Below are positions 1 to 6,956 of a stretch of DNA of 64,000 bases, in pieces. Source of the DNA: an uncultured Sphingomonadaceae bacterium (GTDB taxonomy: Bacteria > Pseudomonadota > Alphaproteobacteria > Sphingomonadales > Sphingomonadaceae). Numbering within the stretch: position 1 is the first letter of the stretch; every line of letters begins with the position of its first letter. The stretch lies in assembly GCA_946479505.1 (NCBI GenBank), contig CAMLGC010000002.1, positions 1 to 64,000 on the forward strand, given 5' to 3'. The notes under the pieces are model-generated. The model was not told the origin of the DNA, did no database searches, and saw nothing but the letters and a program-made list of their open reading frames with translations. The position numbers and the translations under genes were made by a program.

Positions 1-1317
1 ATGCTCTACATCCGCGGCAACAAGTGGGATTACGACAATTGGGAACGGCTCGGCGCGACCGACTGGGGCTGGGACGAGGTGCTCCCGGTGTTCAAGCGCT
101 CCGAGCACAACGTCGACGGCGCGGACGCGTATCACGGCGCCGACGGCCCGCTGTGGGTGAGCAACCAGGACTATGCGCATCCGGGCAGCCGCGATTTCGT
201 GGAGGCGGCGCGGCGGCTCCAGATTCCGGTCAACGAGGATTTCAACGGTGCGCGCCAGGACGGCGTCGGCCTGTATCAGGTGACGCAGAAGAACGGCGAA
301 CGCTGGACGGCGTCGCGCGCCTATCTGGGCGATGCGAAAGCCCGCCCCAACCTCTCGATCGTGACCGACGTGTTCGCCGAGCGCGTGCTGTTCGAGGACG
401 GGCGCGCGGCGGGCGTCGCCTATACGCGCGGCGGTGAGCACCGGACGATCCGGGCGCGCTGCGCGGTGGTGCTGGCGGGCGGGGTATTCGGGACGCCCCA
501 GCTCCTGATGCTCTCGGGTATTGGCCCGGCGGCGCACCTCGCCGAGCATAATATCGCGGTGCGCCTGCCACGCGAGGCGGTCGGGCAGAACCTCCAGGAC
601 CATGTCGATTACGTCGCGAGCTTCGAGACGCCGGGAAAGGATTTCATGGGCCGCTCGCTCAAGGGCAGCCTCGCGATGCTCAAGGCGATCGTGCGATGGA
701 AAGCATCGCGCTCGGGGCTGATGACGACGCCCTATGCCGAGGCGGGCGGCTTCCTCACCGTGATGCCCGACGCGCCCGCGCCCGACGTCCAGCTCCATTT
801 CGTCATCGCCCCGCTCGAGGATCACGGGCGGGTGCCGGTCAAGGCGCACGGCTATAGCTGCCACGTCTGCGTGCTGCGGCCCGAGAGCACGGGCAGCGTG
901 ACGCTCGCCTCGCCCGATCCGCGCGCGGCGCCGCGCATCGATCCCGCCTTCCTCACCGAAGACCGCGACATGGAGGTGATGAAGGCGGGCGTGCGCGCGA
1001 TGTACCGCATCCTCGAAACCCCGCCGCTCGCCGATCACCGGGGCCGGGACCGCTATCCAGTCGACCGCGACGACGATGAGGCGCTCGAGCACCTCATCCG
1101 CGCGCGGGCCGATACGGTCTATCACCCCGTCGGCACGTGCCGGATGGGCTCGGACGATCAAGCGGTATGCGATCCCCGACTGCGCGTGCGCGGCGTCGAG
1201 GGGCTCTACGTCGCGGACGCCTCGGTGATGCCCAAGCTCGTCTCGGGCAACACCAACGCCCCCTCGATCATGATCGGAGAACGCTGCGCCGATTTCGTGG
1301 GCGCGGATTTGGCGTAG
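1..1317 (+). CDS. GMC-family FAD oxidoreductase (choline/alcohol dehydrogenase-like), 5' end outside window
   Basis: C-terminal 438 residues of a glucose-methanol-choline oxidoreductase, a flavoenzyme that oxidises alcohols or polyols. The window opens at MLYIRGN, which in this family lies about 80-90 residues in, after the GxGxxG FAD-binding start, so the gene begins upstream and the ATG at base 1 is internal. Visible: the second GMC signature around residues 161-175 (GTPQLLMLSGIG), the active-site HPVGTCRMG with His375, and the C-terminal NTNAPSIMIGE block (Asn417/Asn419) that supplies the second catalytic position and contacts FAD. The substrate cannot be told from sequence; choline dehydrogenase is only the usual automatic name. 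It ends 68 bases before a small ORF on the same strand. Confidence 0.9.
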   Translation: MLYIRGNKWDYDNWERLGATDWGWDEVLPVFKRSEHNVDGADAYHGADGPLWVSNQDYAHPGSRDFVEAARRLQIPVNEDFNGARQDGVGLYQVTQKNGERWTASRAYLGDAKARPNLSIVTDVFAERVLFEDGRAAGVAYTRGGEHRTIRARCAVVLAGGVFGTPQLLMLSGIGPAAHLAEHNIAVRLPREAVGQNLQDHVDYVASFETPGKDFMGRSLKGSLAMLKAIVRWKASRSGLMTTPYAEAGGFLTVMPDAPAPDVQLHFVIAPLEDHGRVPVKAHGYSCHVCVLRPESTGSVTLASPDPRAAPRIDPAFLTEDRDMEVMKAGVRAMYRILETPPLADHRGRDRYPVDRDDDEALEHLIRARADTVYHPVGTCRMGSDDQAVCDPRLRVRGVEGLYVADASVMPKLVSGNTNAPSIMIGERCADFVGADLA

Positions 1318-1385
1318 AGCAGGGCGTTGGAAGGCCGCGCAGACTGTCATCTGCCGTTCAACTTCGGCTGCTATCCCTCACCCGC

Positions 1386-1529
1386 ATGAACCGCACTGCC
1401 ATGAACCGCCTCGGCCTTGCCGCCGTCATCCTTCTTGCCCCCGGCGGGTTCGTGCTCGGTGCAGCGCTCGCGGCGAAGGCGTGGCGCGACCGGCGCACGA
1501 TCGACGAGGCCGACGCGGCGGGCGCGTAA
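1386..1529 (+). CDS. Small single-TM protein, unknown
   Basis: A 47-codon ORF downstream of the GMC gene. The product has a short N-terminus, one hydrophobic segment (about residues 9-30) and a charged tail (WRDRRTIDEADA), the layout of a small single-pass membrane protein. Codons are GC3-rich like real genes here. No clear Shine-Dalgarno is seen, and a second in-frame ATG lies 15 bases downstream. I do not recognise a family. It ends just before a hairpin shared with the converging amt gene. It could be non-coding; confidence is moderate. Confidence 0.45.
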   Translation: MNRTAMNRLGLAAVILLAPGGFVLGAALAAKAWRDRRTIDEADAAGA

Positions 1530-1537
1530 GGAAGAAG

Positions 1538-1561
1538 GGCCGGCACGTCGCCGTGCCGGCC
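1538..1561. terminator. Hairpin between converging genes
   Basis: A perfect 10-bp stem (GGCCGGCACG / CGTGCCGGCC) with a 4-base loop sits between the stop of the small ORF and the stop of amt, which converge here. There is no T-run, so it would be a bidirectional, non-canonical terminator or an mRNA 3'-end stabiliser. Confidence 0.45.
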
Positions 1562-1586
1562 AGGATGTCCGCAGGGGGAGCTTCGT

Positions 1587-2936
1587 TCAATAGGTGTAGG
1601 CGCGCTCGCCATGCTCACCGAGATCGAGGCCTTCGCGCTCGACCTCGGGGGAGACGCGCAGGCCCGTGACGGCCTTCGCCACATAAATCGCGATCGCAGT
1701 GCCGATCGCCGCCCAGACGATCGTGGTCGCGACCGTCTGGAGCTGGATCCAGAGCTGCGCGCCGATCCCGACCGAGCCGTCGCCGGGCCCGCCGAACACC
1801 GGCGAATAGACGATCCCCGTCCCGATCGCCCCAACCATGCCGCCGATGCCGTGGATGCCGAACGCGTCGAGCGAATCGTCGTAGCCGAGCCGCGGCTTCA
1901 GCACCGACACCGCGTAGAAGCAGACCACGCTCGCCACCGCGCCGAGCACGATCGCGCCGAACGGCCCCGCATTGCCCGCCGCGGGCGTCACCGCGACCAG
2001 CCCCGCGATGATCCCCGAACAGAAACCGAGTGCCGATCCCTTGTGGCCGTTCGCGCGCTCGACGAGCATCCAGGCGAGCCCCGCGGCGGCGGGCGCGACG
2101 AAGGTGTTGAGCATCGCCAGCGCCGCCGATCCGTTCGCCTCGAGCGCGCTCCCCGCATTGAACCCGAACCAGCCGACCCAGAGCAGCCCGGCGCCGATCC
2201 CGGTCATCGTCAGCGAGTGCGGCGCGAGATAGTCGGTCCGGTAGCCGATCCGTTTGCCCAGGATCAGCGCCGCGACCAACGCCGAGACGCCCGCGTTGAT
2301 GTGGACCACCGTGCCGCCCGCGAAATCGAGCGCGCCCTTTGTGAAGAACAGCCCGTTGGCCGCCCACACCATGTGCGCGATCGGAAAATAGACGATTGTC
2401 AGCCACAAGCCTGCGAACACCATCACCGCCGCGAACCGCATCCGCTCGACCACCGATCCGAGCACGAGCGCGACGGTGATCGCCGCGAAGGTCATCTGGA
2501 AGCAAACGAAAACATATTCGGGGATGGCGACGCCATCGGTGAAGGTCGCCGCGGTCGAGGCGGCGGTGATACCGCCGAGGAACGCCTTGCCGAACCCCGC
2601 GATCACGGCGTTCCCGCCGTCGCCGAACGCCATCGTATAGCCCCACATCACCCAGATTAGCATCGCGAGCGCAGCGACCGCGCCCACCTGCGTCATCACC
2701 GACAGCATGTTCTTGGTGCGCACCAGCCCGCCGTAGAACAGCGCAAGCCCGGGCAGGATCATCATCAGCACGAGCAGGGTCGCGGTCATCATCCAGGCGG
2801 TGTCGCCCTTGTTCACGACCGCAGAGGCAGCCGCCGGCGGCGCTTGCAACGCGGCGTCCTGTGCCCATGCGGGCAGTGCCGCGAACAAGGCCGCGCTGAC
2901 CCCCGCCAACCCAACCACCTTCACGCCATCCGTCAT
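1587..2936 (-). CDS. amt: Ammonium transporter Amt
   Basis: Inner-membrane ammonium channel of the Amt/Mep/Rh family, 449 aa, with a cleavable signal peptide (about residues 1-25, ending LPAWA) as in other proteobacterial Amt proteins. About eleven membrane helices follow. Both pore histidines are present: His212 in HINAGVSAL and His362 in GIHGIGGMVGA. GLVRTKN and the WGYTMAFG motif are also intact. The ATG at 2936 was chosen because it puts the signal peptide at the N-terminus; the open frame extends further upstream without homology. PII protein (glnK) usually lies beside amt, but none is seen here; a DUF2007 gene is the upstream neighbour on the same strand, 143 bases away. Confidence 0.95.
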   Translation of the reverse strand: MTDGVKVVGLAGVSAALFAALPAWAQDAALQAPPAAASAVVNKGDTAWMMTATLLVLMMILPGLALFYGGLVRTKNMLSVMTQVGAVAALAMLIWVMWGYTMAFGDGGNAVIAGFGKAFLGGITAASTAATFTDGVAIPEYVFVCFQMTFAAITVALVLGSVVERMRFAAVMVFAGLWLTIVYFPIAHMVWAANGLFFTKGALDFAGGTVVHINAGVSALVAALILGKRIGYRTDYLAPHSLTMTGIGAGLLWVGWFGFNAGSALEANGSAALAMLNTFVAPAAAGLAWMLVERANGHKGSALGFCSGIIAGLVAVTPAAGNAGPFGAIVLGAVASVVCFYAVSVLKPRLGYDDSLDAFGIHGIGGMVGAIGTGIVYSPVFGGPGDGSVGIGAQLWIQLQTVATTIVWAAIGTAIAIYVAKAVTGLRVSPEVEREGLDLGEHGERAYTY

Positions 2937-3079
2937 CGCGTCCCCCTCGGCTGTTCGCGCAACGAAGCGTCGCAAGCGGCGTGCCAGAGTCGGAATCGGC
3001 GGCGGTCGGGTGGTTCGCTCCCGCAACAAGATGTCGCGGCTGGACGCGTTTTGTGCAGACGCGAAGCGCTGCCCAAAAA

Positions 3080-3292
3080 TCAGGCAGGAGGCGGCGGTGC
3101 CTCGATGATCGCGCGCGCGGCCGCGAGGTCGGCGTCGTCCACCATTACGCGCACGGGGATCAGCAGCCAGCTCCCGTCGGCGATGCTCGCCCCCGCATCG
3201 AAGGCGACCGCAGGAATGCCCTCCGCCTCGAGCCGCCCGACGATGATGTGCGCCTCGTTGCGGTCTGTGCGGATCAGTTCGGCAAGTGCCAT
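3080..3292 (-). CDS. DUF2007 family protein
   Basis: A 70-aa cytosolic protein of the DUF2007 family (small ferredoxin-like fold, labelled putative signal-transducing protein). The core TDRNEAHIIVGRLEAEGIPA followed by an acidic helix near the C-terminus (VDDADLAAARAIIE) is the family pattern. The ATG at 3292 is preferred: the domain starts almost at once and an AGGA lies 11 bases upstream, although in-frame ATGs at 3310 and 3328 are possible. It is on the same strand as amt and upstream of it, so the two may be co-transcribed. Function is unknown. Confidence 0.8.
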   Translation of the reverse strand: MALAELIRTDRNEAHIIVGRLEAEGIPAVAFDAGASIADGSWLLIPVRVMVDDADLAAARAIIEAPPPPA

Positions 3293-3502
3293 TATCAACG
3301 GGGTCCTCATGGTAAGGGGGCCGAGCATCGGAGCTCTTGTTGACGCGCATCCTTCATGCGTATCTCAAGCGTATGGCAAGTCGCCCCGCCCGATTTTCCG
3401 CCGCACCCCGCCGAAAAGCCGCGTCACGGTGCCGCTTCGGCCGATGGATGACCGGTTATCCGATATCGGCCGATTGCATCCGGCCTTCGAGAAGGCAAGC
3501 AG

Positions 3503-3628
3503 GTGATCGTGGCGGCTGACCTCGCCCGTGCCGTGCCCACGAACCGGCTCGGCGAGAAGGTCGCCTCGCTCGTCGAACCCGATCTCACGATCGACGCCGC
3601 GTTCGGCATGCTCATTTCGGGCTATTAA
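3503..3628 (+). CDS. Possible 41-codon GTG-start protein, unknown
   Basis: A short ORF not reported by length-filtered gene calls. The reading frame from GTG at 3503 has strongly GC3-biased codons (VAADLARAVPTNRLGEK and DAAFGMLISGY), and a GAAGG lies 7 bases upstream (3491-3495). It stops 4 bases before the converging tldD gene. Upstream, the 20-codon frame starting ATG 3444 ends at TGA 3504-3506, overlapping this start, so it could alternatively be the 3' half of a frameshifted small gene. I do not recognise a family. The 210 bases between 3293 and 3502 otherwise hold only the likely promoter of the DUF2007 gene. Confidence 0.35.
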   Translation: MIVAADLARAVPTNRLGEKVASLVEPDLTIDAAFGMLISGY

Positions 3629-3632
3629 GCCC

Positions 3633-5060
3633 TCACACCGCCGTCCCGCCGACGGTCAACCCCTCGACCAGCAACGTCGGCTGCCCGACGCCCGCGGGCA
3701 CGCCCTGGCCGGCCTTGCCGCACATGCCGATTCCCTCGTCGAGGCAGAAGTCGTTGCCGATGCCCTTCACCTTGGTGAGCACGGTCGGTCCGTCGCCGAT
3801 CAGCGTCGCGCCCTTGATCGGCGCGCCCAGCTTGCCGTGCTCGATCTTGTAGGCCTCGGTGCACGAGAAGACGAATTTGCCCGACACGATATCGACCTGC
3901 CCGCCGCCGAACGACCTGGCGTAGATGCCCTTTTTCACGCGGCCCATCAGCTCGGCCGGATCGTCGCTGCCGCCGCGCATGAAGGTATTGGTCATCCGCG
4001 GCATCGGCGCATGCTCGAAACTCTCGCGCCGGCCGTTGCCCGTCGGTGCGACGCCCATCAGCCGCGCGTTCAGCCGATCCTGCATGTAACCCTTGAGAAC
4101 GCCGTCCTCGATCAGCACGTTTTCCTGGGTCGGCGTGCCCTCGTCGTCGATGCTGAGCGAACCGCGCCGGTCGAGGATCGAGCCGTCGTCGATCACCGTC
4201 ACACCGGGCACTGCGACGCGCTCGCCGATCCGGCCCGAAAAGGCGCTGGTGCCCTTGCGATTGAAATCGCCTTCGAGCCCGTGGCCGACCGCCTCGTGGA
4301 GCAGCACGCCCGGCCAGCCGGGGCCGAGCAGCACCGTCATCTCGCCCGCGGGTGCATCGACCGAGTCGAGGTTGACCAGCGCCTGCGCAAGCGCTTCGTC
4401 GACCGCGCGGTTCCAGACGTCCTCGCCCATCAGACGCTCATAGAGATAGCGCCCGCCGATTCCGAAGCTCCCGGTCTCGCGCCGCCCGTTCGCCTCGACG
4501 GTGATCGCGACGTTGAGCCGCACCAGCGGCCGGATGTCGGTCGCGACGAAGCCGTCCGGCCGCACGATTTCGACGACGCTCCACGATCCCGACAGCCCGA
4601 CCGAGACCTGCGCCACGCGCGGATCGCGCGCACGCGCCGCGGCGTCGATCGCCTGGCACAAATTCACCTTGGCGGCGAAGGGCACGAGGTCGATCGGATC
4701 GGCCTCGGTGTAGAGGTGCCGGTTGGTGCCCTGCGGCGGCGGCGCCTTGGCGCGCGCGGACGGGTCGATCAGCGCCATCGTCTCGGCCGCGCGTAGAATC
4801 GCCGCCGATGAGAGCTCGTTCGCGTGCGCGAACGCGGTCGTCTCGCCCGAGACGGCGCGCAGCCCGAATCCGGAGTTGGTGTCGTAGGACGCGGTCTTGA
4901 GCCGCCCGTCATCGAACCCGAACGCCTCGGTCTTGCGGTATTGCAGGTAGAGCTCGCCGTCATCCGCTTTGTCCAAAGCGTCGGCGGTGAGGCGGAGCGC
5001 GGCGTCGGGATCGAGGCCGTGGCCGTAGAGGAAGCTGCGCGGATCGGCGGGAATGGTCAT
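3633..5060 (-). CDS. tldD: Metalloprotease TldD
   Basis: TldD subunit of the TldD/TldE (PmbA) metalloprotease, a cytosolic zinc protease that processes microcin-type peptides and was first described as a modulator of DNA gyrase; 475 aa. The HExxxH zinc motif is clear (H255-EAVG-H260), followed by GLEGDFNRKG and the C-terminal GMCGKAGQ...TLLVEGLTVGG block typical of TldD. The start at 5060 gives MTIPADPRSF, where the family begins; the longer upstream frame runs into the neighbour's tail. Its partner tldE is not in the window. The upstream gene on the same strand (CHCC zinc finger) ends only 19 bases away. Confidence 0.95.
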   Translation of the reverse strand: MTIPADPRSFLYGHGLDPDAALRLTADALDKADDGELYLQYRKTEAFGFDDGRLKTASYDTNSGFGLRAVSGETTAFAHANELSSAAILRAAETMALIDPSARAKAPPPQGTNRHLYTEADPIDLVPFAAKVNLCQAIDAAARARDPRVAQVSVGLSGSWSVVEIVRPDGFVATDIRPLVRLNVAITVEANGRRETGSFGIGGRYLYERLMGEDVWNRAVDEALAQALVNLDSVDAPAGEMTVLLGPGWPGVLLHEAVGHGLEGDFNRKGTSAFSGRIGERVAVPGVTVIDDGSILDRRGSLSIDDEGTPTQENVLIEDGVLKGYMQDRLNARLMGVAPTGNGRRESFEHAPMPRMTNTFMRGGSDDPAELMGRVKKGIYARSFGGGQVDIVSGKFVFSCTEAYKIEHGKLGAPIKGATLIGDGPTVLTKVKGIGNDFCLDEGIGMCGKAGQGVPAGVGQPTLLVEGLTVGGTAV

Positions 5061-5079
5061 GCCCGCCGATATAGGGGCT

Positions 5080-5325
5080 TCAGCTCGCGTCGCCAGACGG
5101 GCTGGCGCCGGAGGCGATATCGGGCAGATGCTCCTGATCCGCGCCGTCGGCCGGCCCGTTCGCGAGCACGAAGCGCCGGTCGCAATAGCCGCAATCGACA
5201 TAGCCGTGCTCGTCGATCTCCAGGAACACGCGCGGGTGGCCGAGCGCCGCGGGAAGCCCTTGGCCGGTGCCGTCGCACGCGATGCGGCGCTGGGTGACTC
5301 GGATGGTTTCGGGCGGCGGGATCAT
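5080..5325 (-). CDS. CHCC zinc-finger domain protein (NDUFS6-like)
   Basis: An 81-aa protein with the zf-CHCC domain found in mitochondrial complex I subunit NDUFS6 and in small alphaproteobacterial proteins. The zinc ligands are visible in the order Cys17, His30, Cys45, Cys48 (AALGHPRVFLEI and VDCGYCDRRF). By homology it could be a complex I accessory or assembly factor, but no nuo genes are nearby. The start (MIPPPETIRVTQ) is the only ATG that places the domain normally. It lies just upstream of tldD and is divergent from the ABC ATPase gene. Confidence 0.85.
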   Translation of the reverse strand: MIPPPETIRVTQRRIACDGTGQGLPAALGHPRVFLEIDEHGYVDCGYCDRRFVLANGPADGADQEHLPDIASGASPSGDAS

Positions 5326-5358
5326 GCGGTGGCCGATAGCAGCGGCGGATACGGCATA

Positions 5359-5383
5359 CAATCCTCCCCGGCGGGGAGGATTG
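5359..5383. repeat. Palindrome in divergent promoter region
   Basis: A perfect 11-bp inverted repeat (CAATCCTCCCC / GGGGAGGATTG, 3-base loop) in the 91-base gap between the divergent CHCC-protein and ABC-ATPase genes. It resembles short REP-like GC hairpins scattered between genes, but its position would also suit an operator. Confidence 0.6.
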
Positions 5384-5416
5384 AGGTCGTGCGCCCTTGC
5401 TCCTAAGTGCGCTTCC

Positions 5417-6340
5417 ATGACCGACGCCGCGATCGCCATCGACAGCCTTGCCAAAACCTATCAGGGCGGCAAGCAGGCGCTCGACGACGTCTCGTTCACC
5501 GTCCCGCGCGGCAGCATCTTCGGGCTGCTCGGCCCCAACGGCGCAGGCAAGTCGACGCTCATCAACATCCTCGCCGGGCTCGTCAACAAGACCAGCGGGG
5601 CTGCCTCGATCTGGGGCTTCGACATCGACGCGCACCCGCGCAACGCCAAGGTCTCGATCGGCATCGTCAATCAGGAAATCCTGTTCGATCCCTTCTTCAC
5701 GCCGTTCGAGACGCTCGAGATCCAGGCCGGCCTCTACAGCGTCCCCAAAAACAAACGCCGCACGATGGAGCTGCTCCGCGCGGTCCATCTGGAGGACAAG
5801 GCACATGCCTATGCCCGCACGCTGTCGGGGGGCATGAAGCGGCGGCTGATGGTGGCCAAGGCCATGGTCCATTCGCCCCCCGTGCTCGTCCTCGACGAGC
5901 CCACCGCGGGCGTCGACATCGAGCTGCGGCGCCAGCTCTGGACCTATGTGCGCTCCTTGAATGCCGCGGGCGTCACGGTGGTGCTCACCACGCACTATCT
6001 AGAGGAGGCCGAGGAGCTGTGTGATCGAATCGCAATCATCAACCATGGCAGGCTCATCGCCAACGAGCCGACGCGCACGCTCGTCAACATGGCGCAGGAA
6101 AAGCTCGTCGAGGTGACGGTCGATCGCGACGTCGCCGCGCCGCCTGCCAACCGCTGCTTCGAGAAGATCGAGCTGCGCGGCGAGCGCGTGCTCGCGATCA
6201 CCTATGCCAAGGACAAGGTCAATGCCGGCGAGGTCCTCGCCGCGGTGCAGGCCGACGGCTACGGCATCGTCGACGTTTCGACGAGGGAGGCCGATCTGGA
6301 GGACGTCTTCCTCAATCTTACCCGTGCGACTAACGGCTAG
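5417..6340 (+). CDS. ABC transporter ATP-binding protein (ABC-2 export type)
   Basis: A 307-aa ATPase subunit of an ABC-2-type exporter. Walker A is GPNGAGKST (residues 39-47), the signature is LSGGMKRR, Walker B is VLVLDEPTAGVD, and the switch histidine lies in VVLTTHYLEEAEEL. A C-terminal extension of roughly 80 residues ending EADLEDVFLNLT is typical of drug/lipid/polysaccharide exporter ATPases. ATG 5417 follows the short palindromic region; longer in-frame starts read through the divergent gene. No permease gene adjoins it: the next gene is on the other strand, so its membrane partner must be elsewhere. Substrate unknown. Confidence 0.92.
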   Translation: MTDAAIAIDSLAKTYQGGKQALDDVSFTVPRGSIFGLLGPNGAGKSTLINILAGLVNKTSGAASIWGFDIDAHPRNAKVSIGIVNQEILFDPFFTPFETLEIQAGLYSVPKNKRRTMELLRAVHLEDKAHAYARTLSGGMKRRLMVAKAMVHSPPVLVLDEPTAGVDIELRRQLWTYVRSLNAAGVTVVLTTHYLEEAEELCDRIAIINHGRLIANEPTRTLVNMAQEKLVEVTVDRDVAAPPANRCFEKIELRGERVLAITYAKDKVNAGEVLAAVQADGYGIVDVSTREADLEDVFLNLTRATNG

Positions 6341-6352
6341 GCGCCGCCCAGA

Positions 6353-6724
6353 TCATTCGCCATCGTTGCTGCTCGTCGTCGCTCGCGCATTTTCCACCTG
6401 CGCGCGCAGCACCTCGACCCGCGCCTGAAGCTCGGCCTGTTCGTCCGCGGATAGCCCGTCGCGGCCGAAGCGGTCCTGCATCACGCCGATCTGGCGGTTG
6501 TCGCGGCGCAGCACCTTGGCCTCGTGTTTGGTGAGCTGCCTGCTGTCCCGCCCGTGGTCGATGCTGTCGTCGATATCGTCGAGCTGGGGGCCGACGCCAA
6601 ACGTCATCGGCACGATCCGGCGGCTGCCTTCCTCGTTCGGGGTGCCGACGATCCCGCCGAAGAGCTGCGCGGATGCGGGGGCGGCGATGAGGATGGCGGC
6701 GATCGAGAGCACAAGCATACGCAT
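6353..6724 (-). CDS. Exported protein with coiled-coil-prone C-terminus, unknown
   Basis: A 123-aa protein with a clear signal peptide (MRMLVLSIAAILIAAPASA, cleavage before Gln20), so periplasmic. The C-terminal half is charged and heptad-like (ADEQAELQARVEVLRAQVENA), suggesting a short coiled coil. GAGGAGA lies 6 bases before the ATG at 6724, which fixes the start. No family is recognised. It converges with the ABC ATPase gene, with 12 bases between the stops. The 232 bases upstream (6725-6956) hold its promoter and a dispersed 9-bp repeat. Confidence 0.65.
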   Translation of the reverse strand: MRMLVLSIAAILIAAPASAQLFGGIVGTPNEEGSRRIVPMTFGVGPQLDDIDDSIDHGRDSRQLTKHEAKVLRRDNRQIGVMQDRFGRDGLSADEQAELQARVEVLRAQVENARATTSSNDGE

Positions 6725-6898
6725 ATCTCGTCTCCTCGAAGGTTTGTACCATGTCGGGCGTTCGATAGCGATGCCCCCGTCGCTTGCAGGAGGGGCAGGT
6801 TGGCATCTGTCCTACAACCCTGCTTTTGTGCCAAGGAAAGAGAATGGACATGCCGTTCCGCCCCGCCGCCGTTCCGGCCGACATGCCGGCTGACATGA

Positions 6899-6939
6899 GT
6901 CAACTTTACCCGCGAGGGACAGTCAACTTCGTCAACTTC
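6899..6939. repeat. Dispersed 9-bp repeat cluster (copy 1)
   Basis: GTCAACTTC occurs in tandem at 6922-6939, with a variant (GTCAACTTT) at 6899-6907; between them lies CCCGCGAGGG. The same unit and the same GC box recur in the opposite orientation at 21857-21900. Here it ends 17 bases before the nadB start. Confidence 0.7.
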
Positions 6940-6956
6940 GCCCCGGGACGGCGCGC

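Noticed and set aside
3528..4796. 422-codon frame antisense to tldD
   Set aside because: Shadow of tldD; low-complexity Arg/Ala/His composition, and no recognisable motif.
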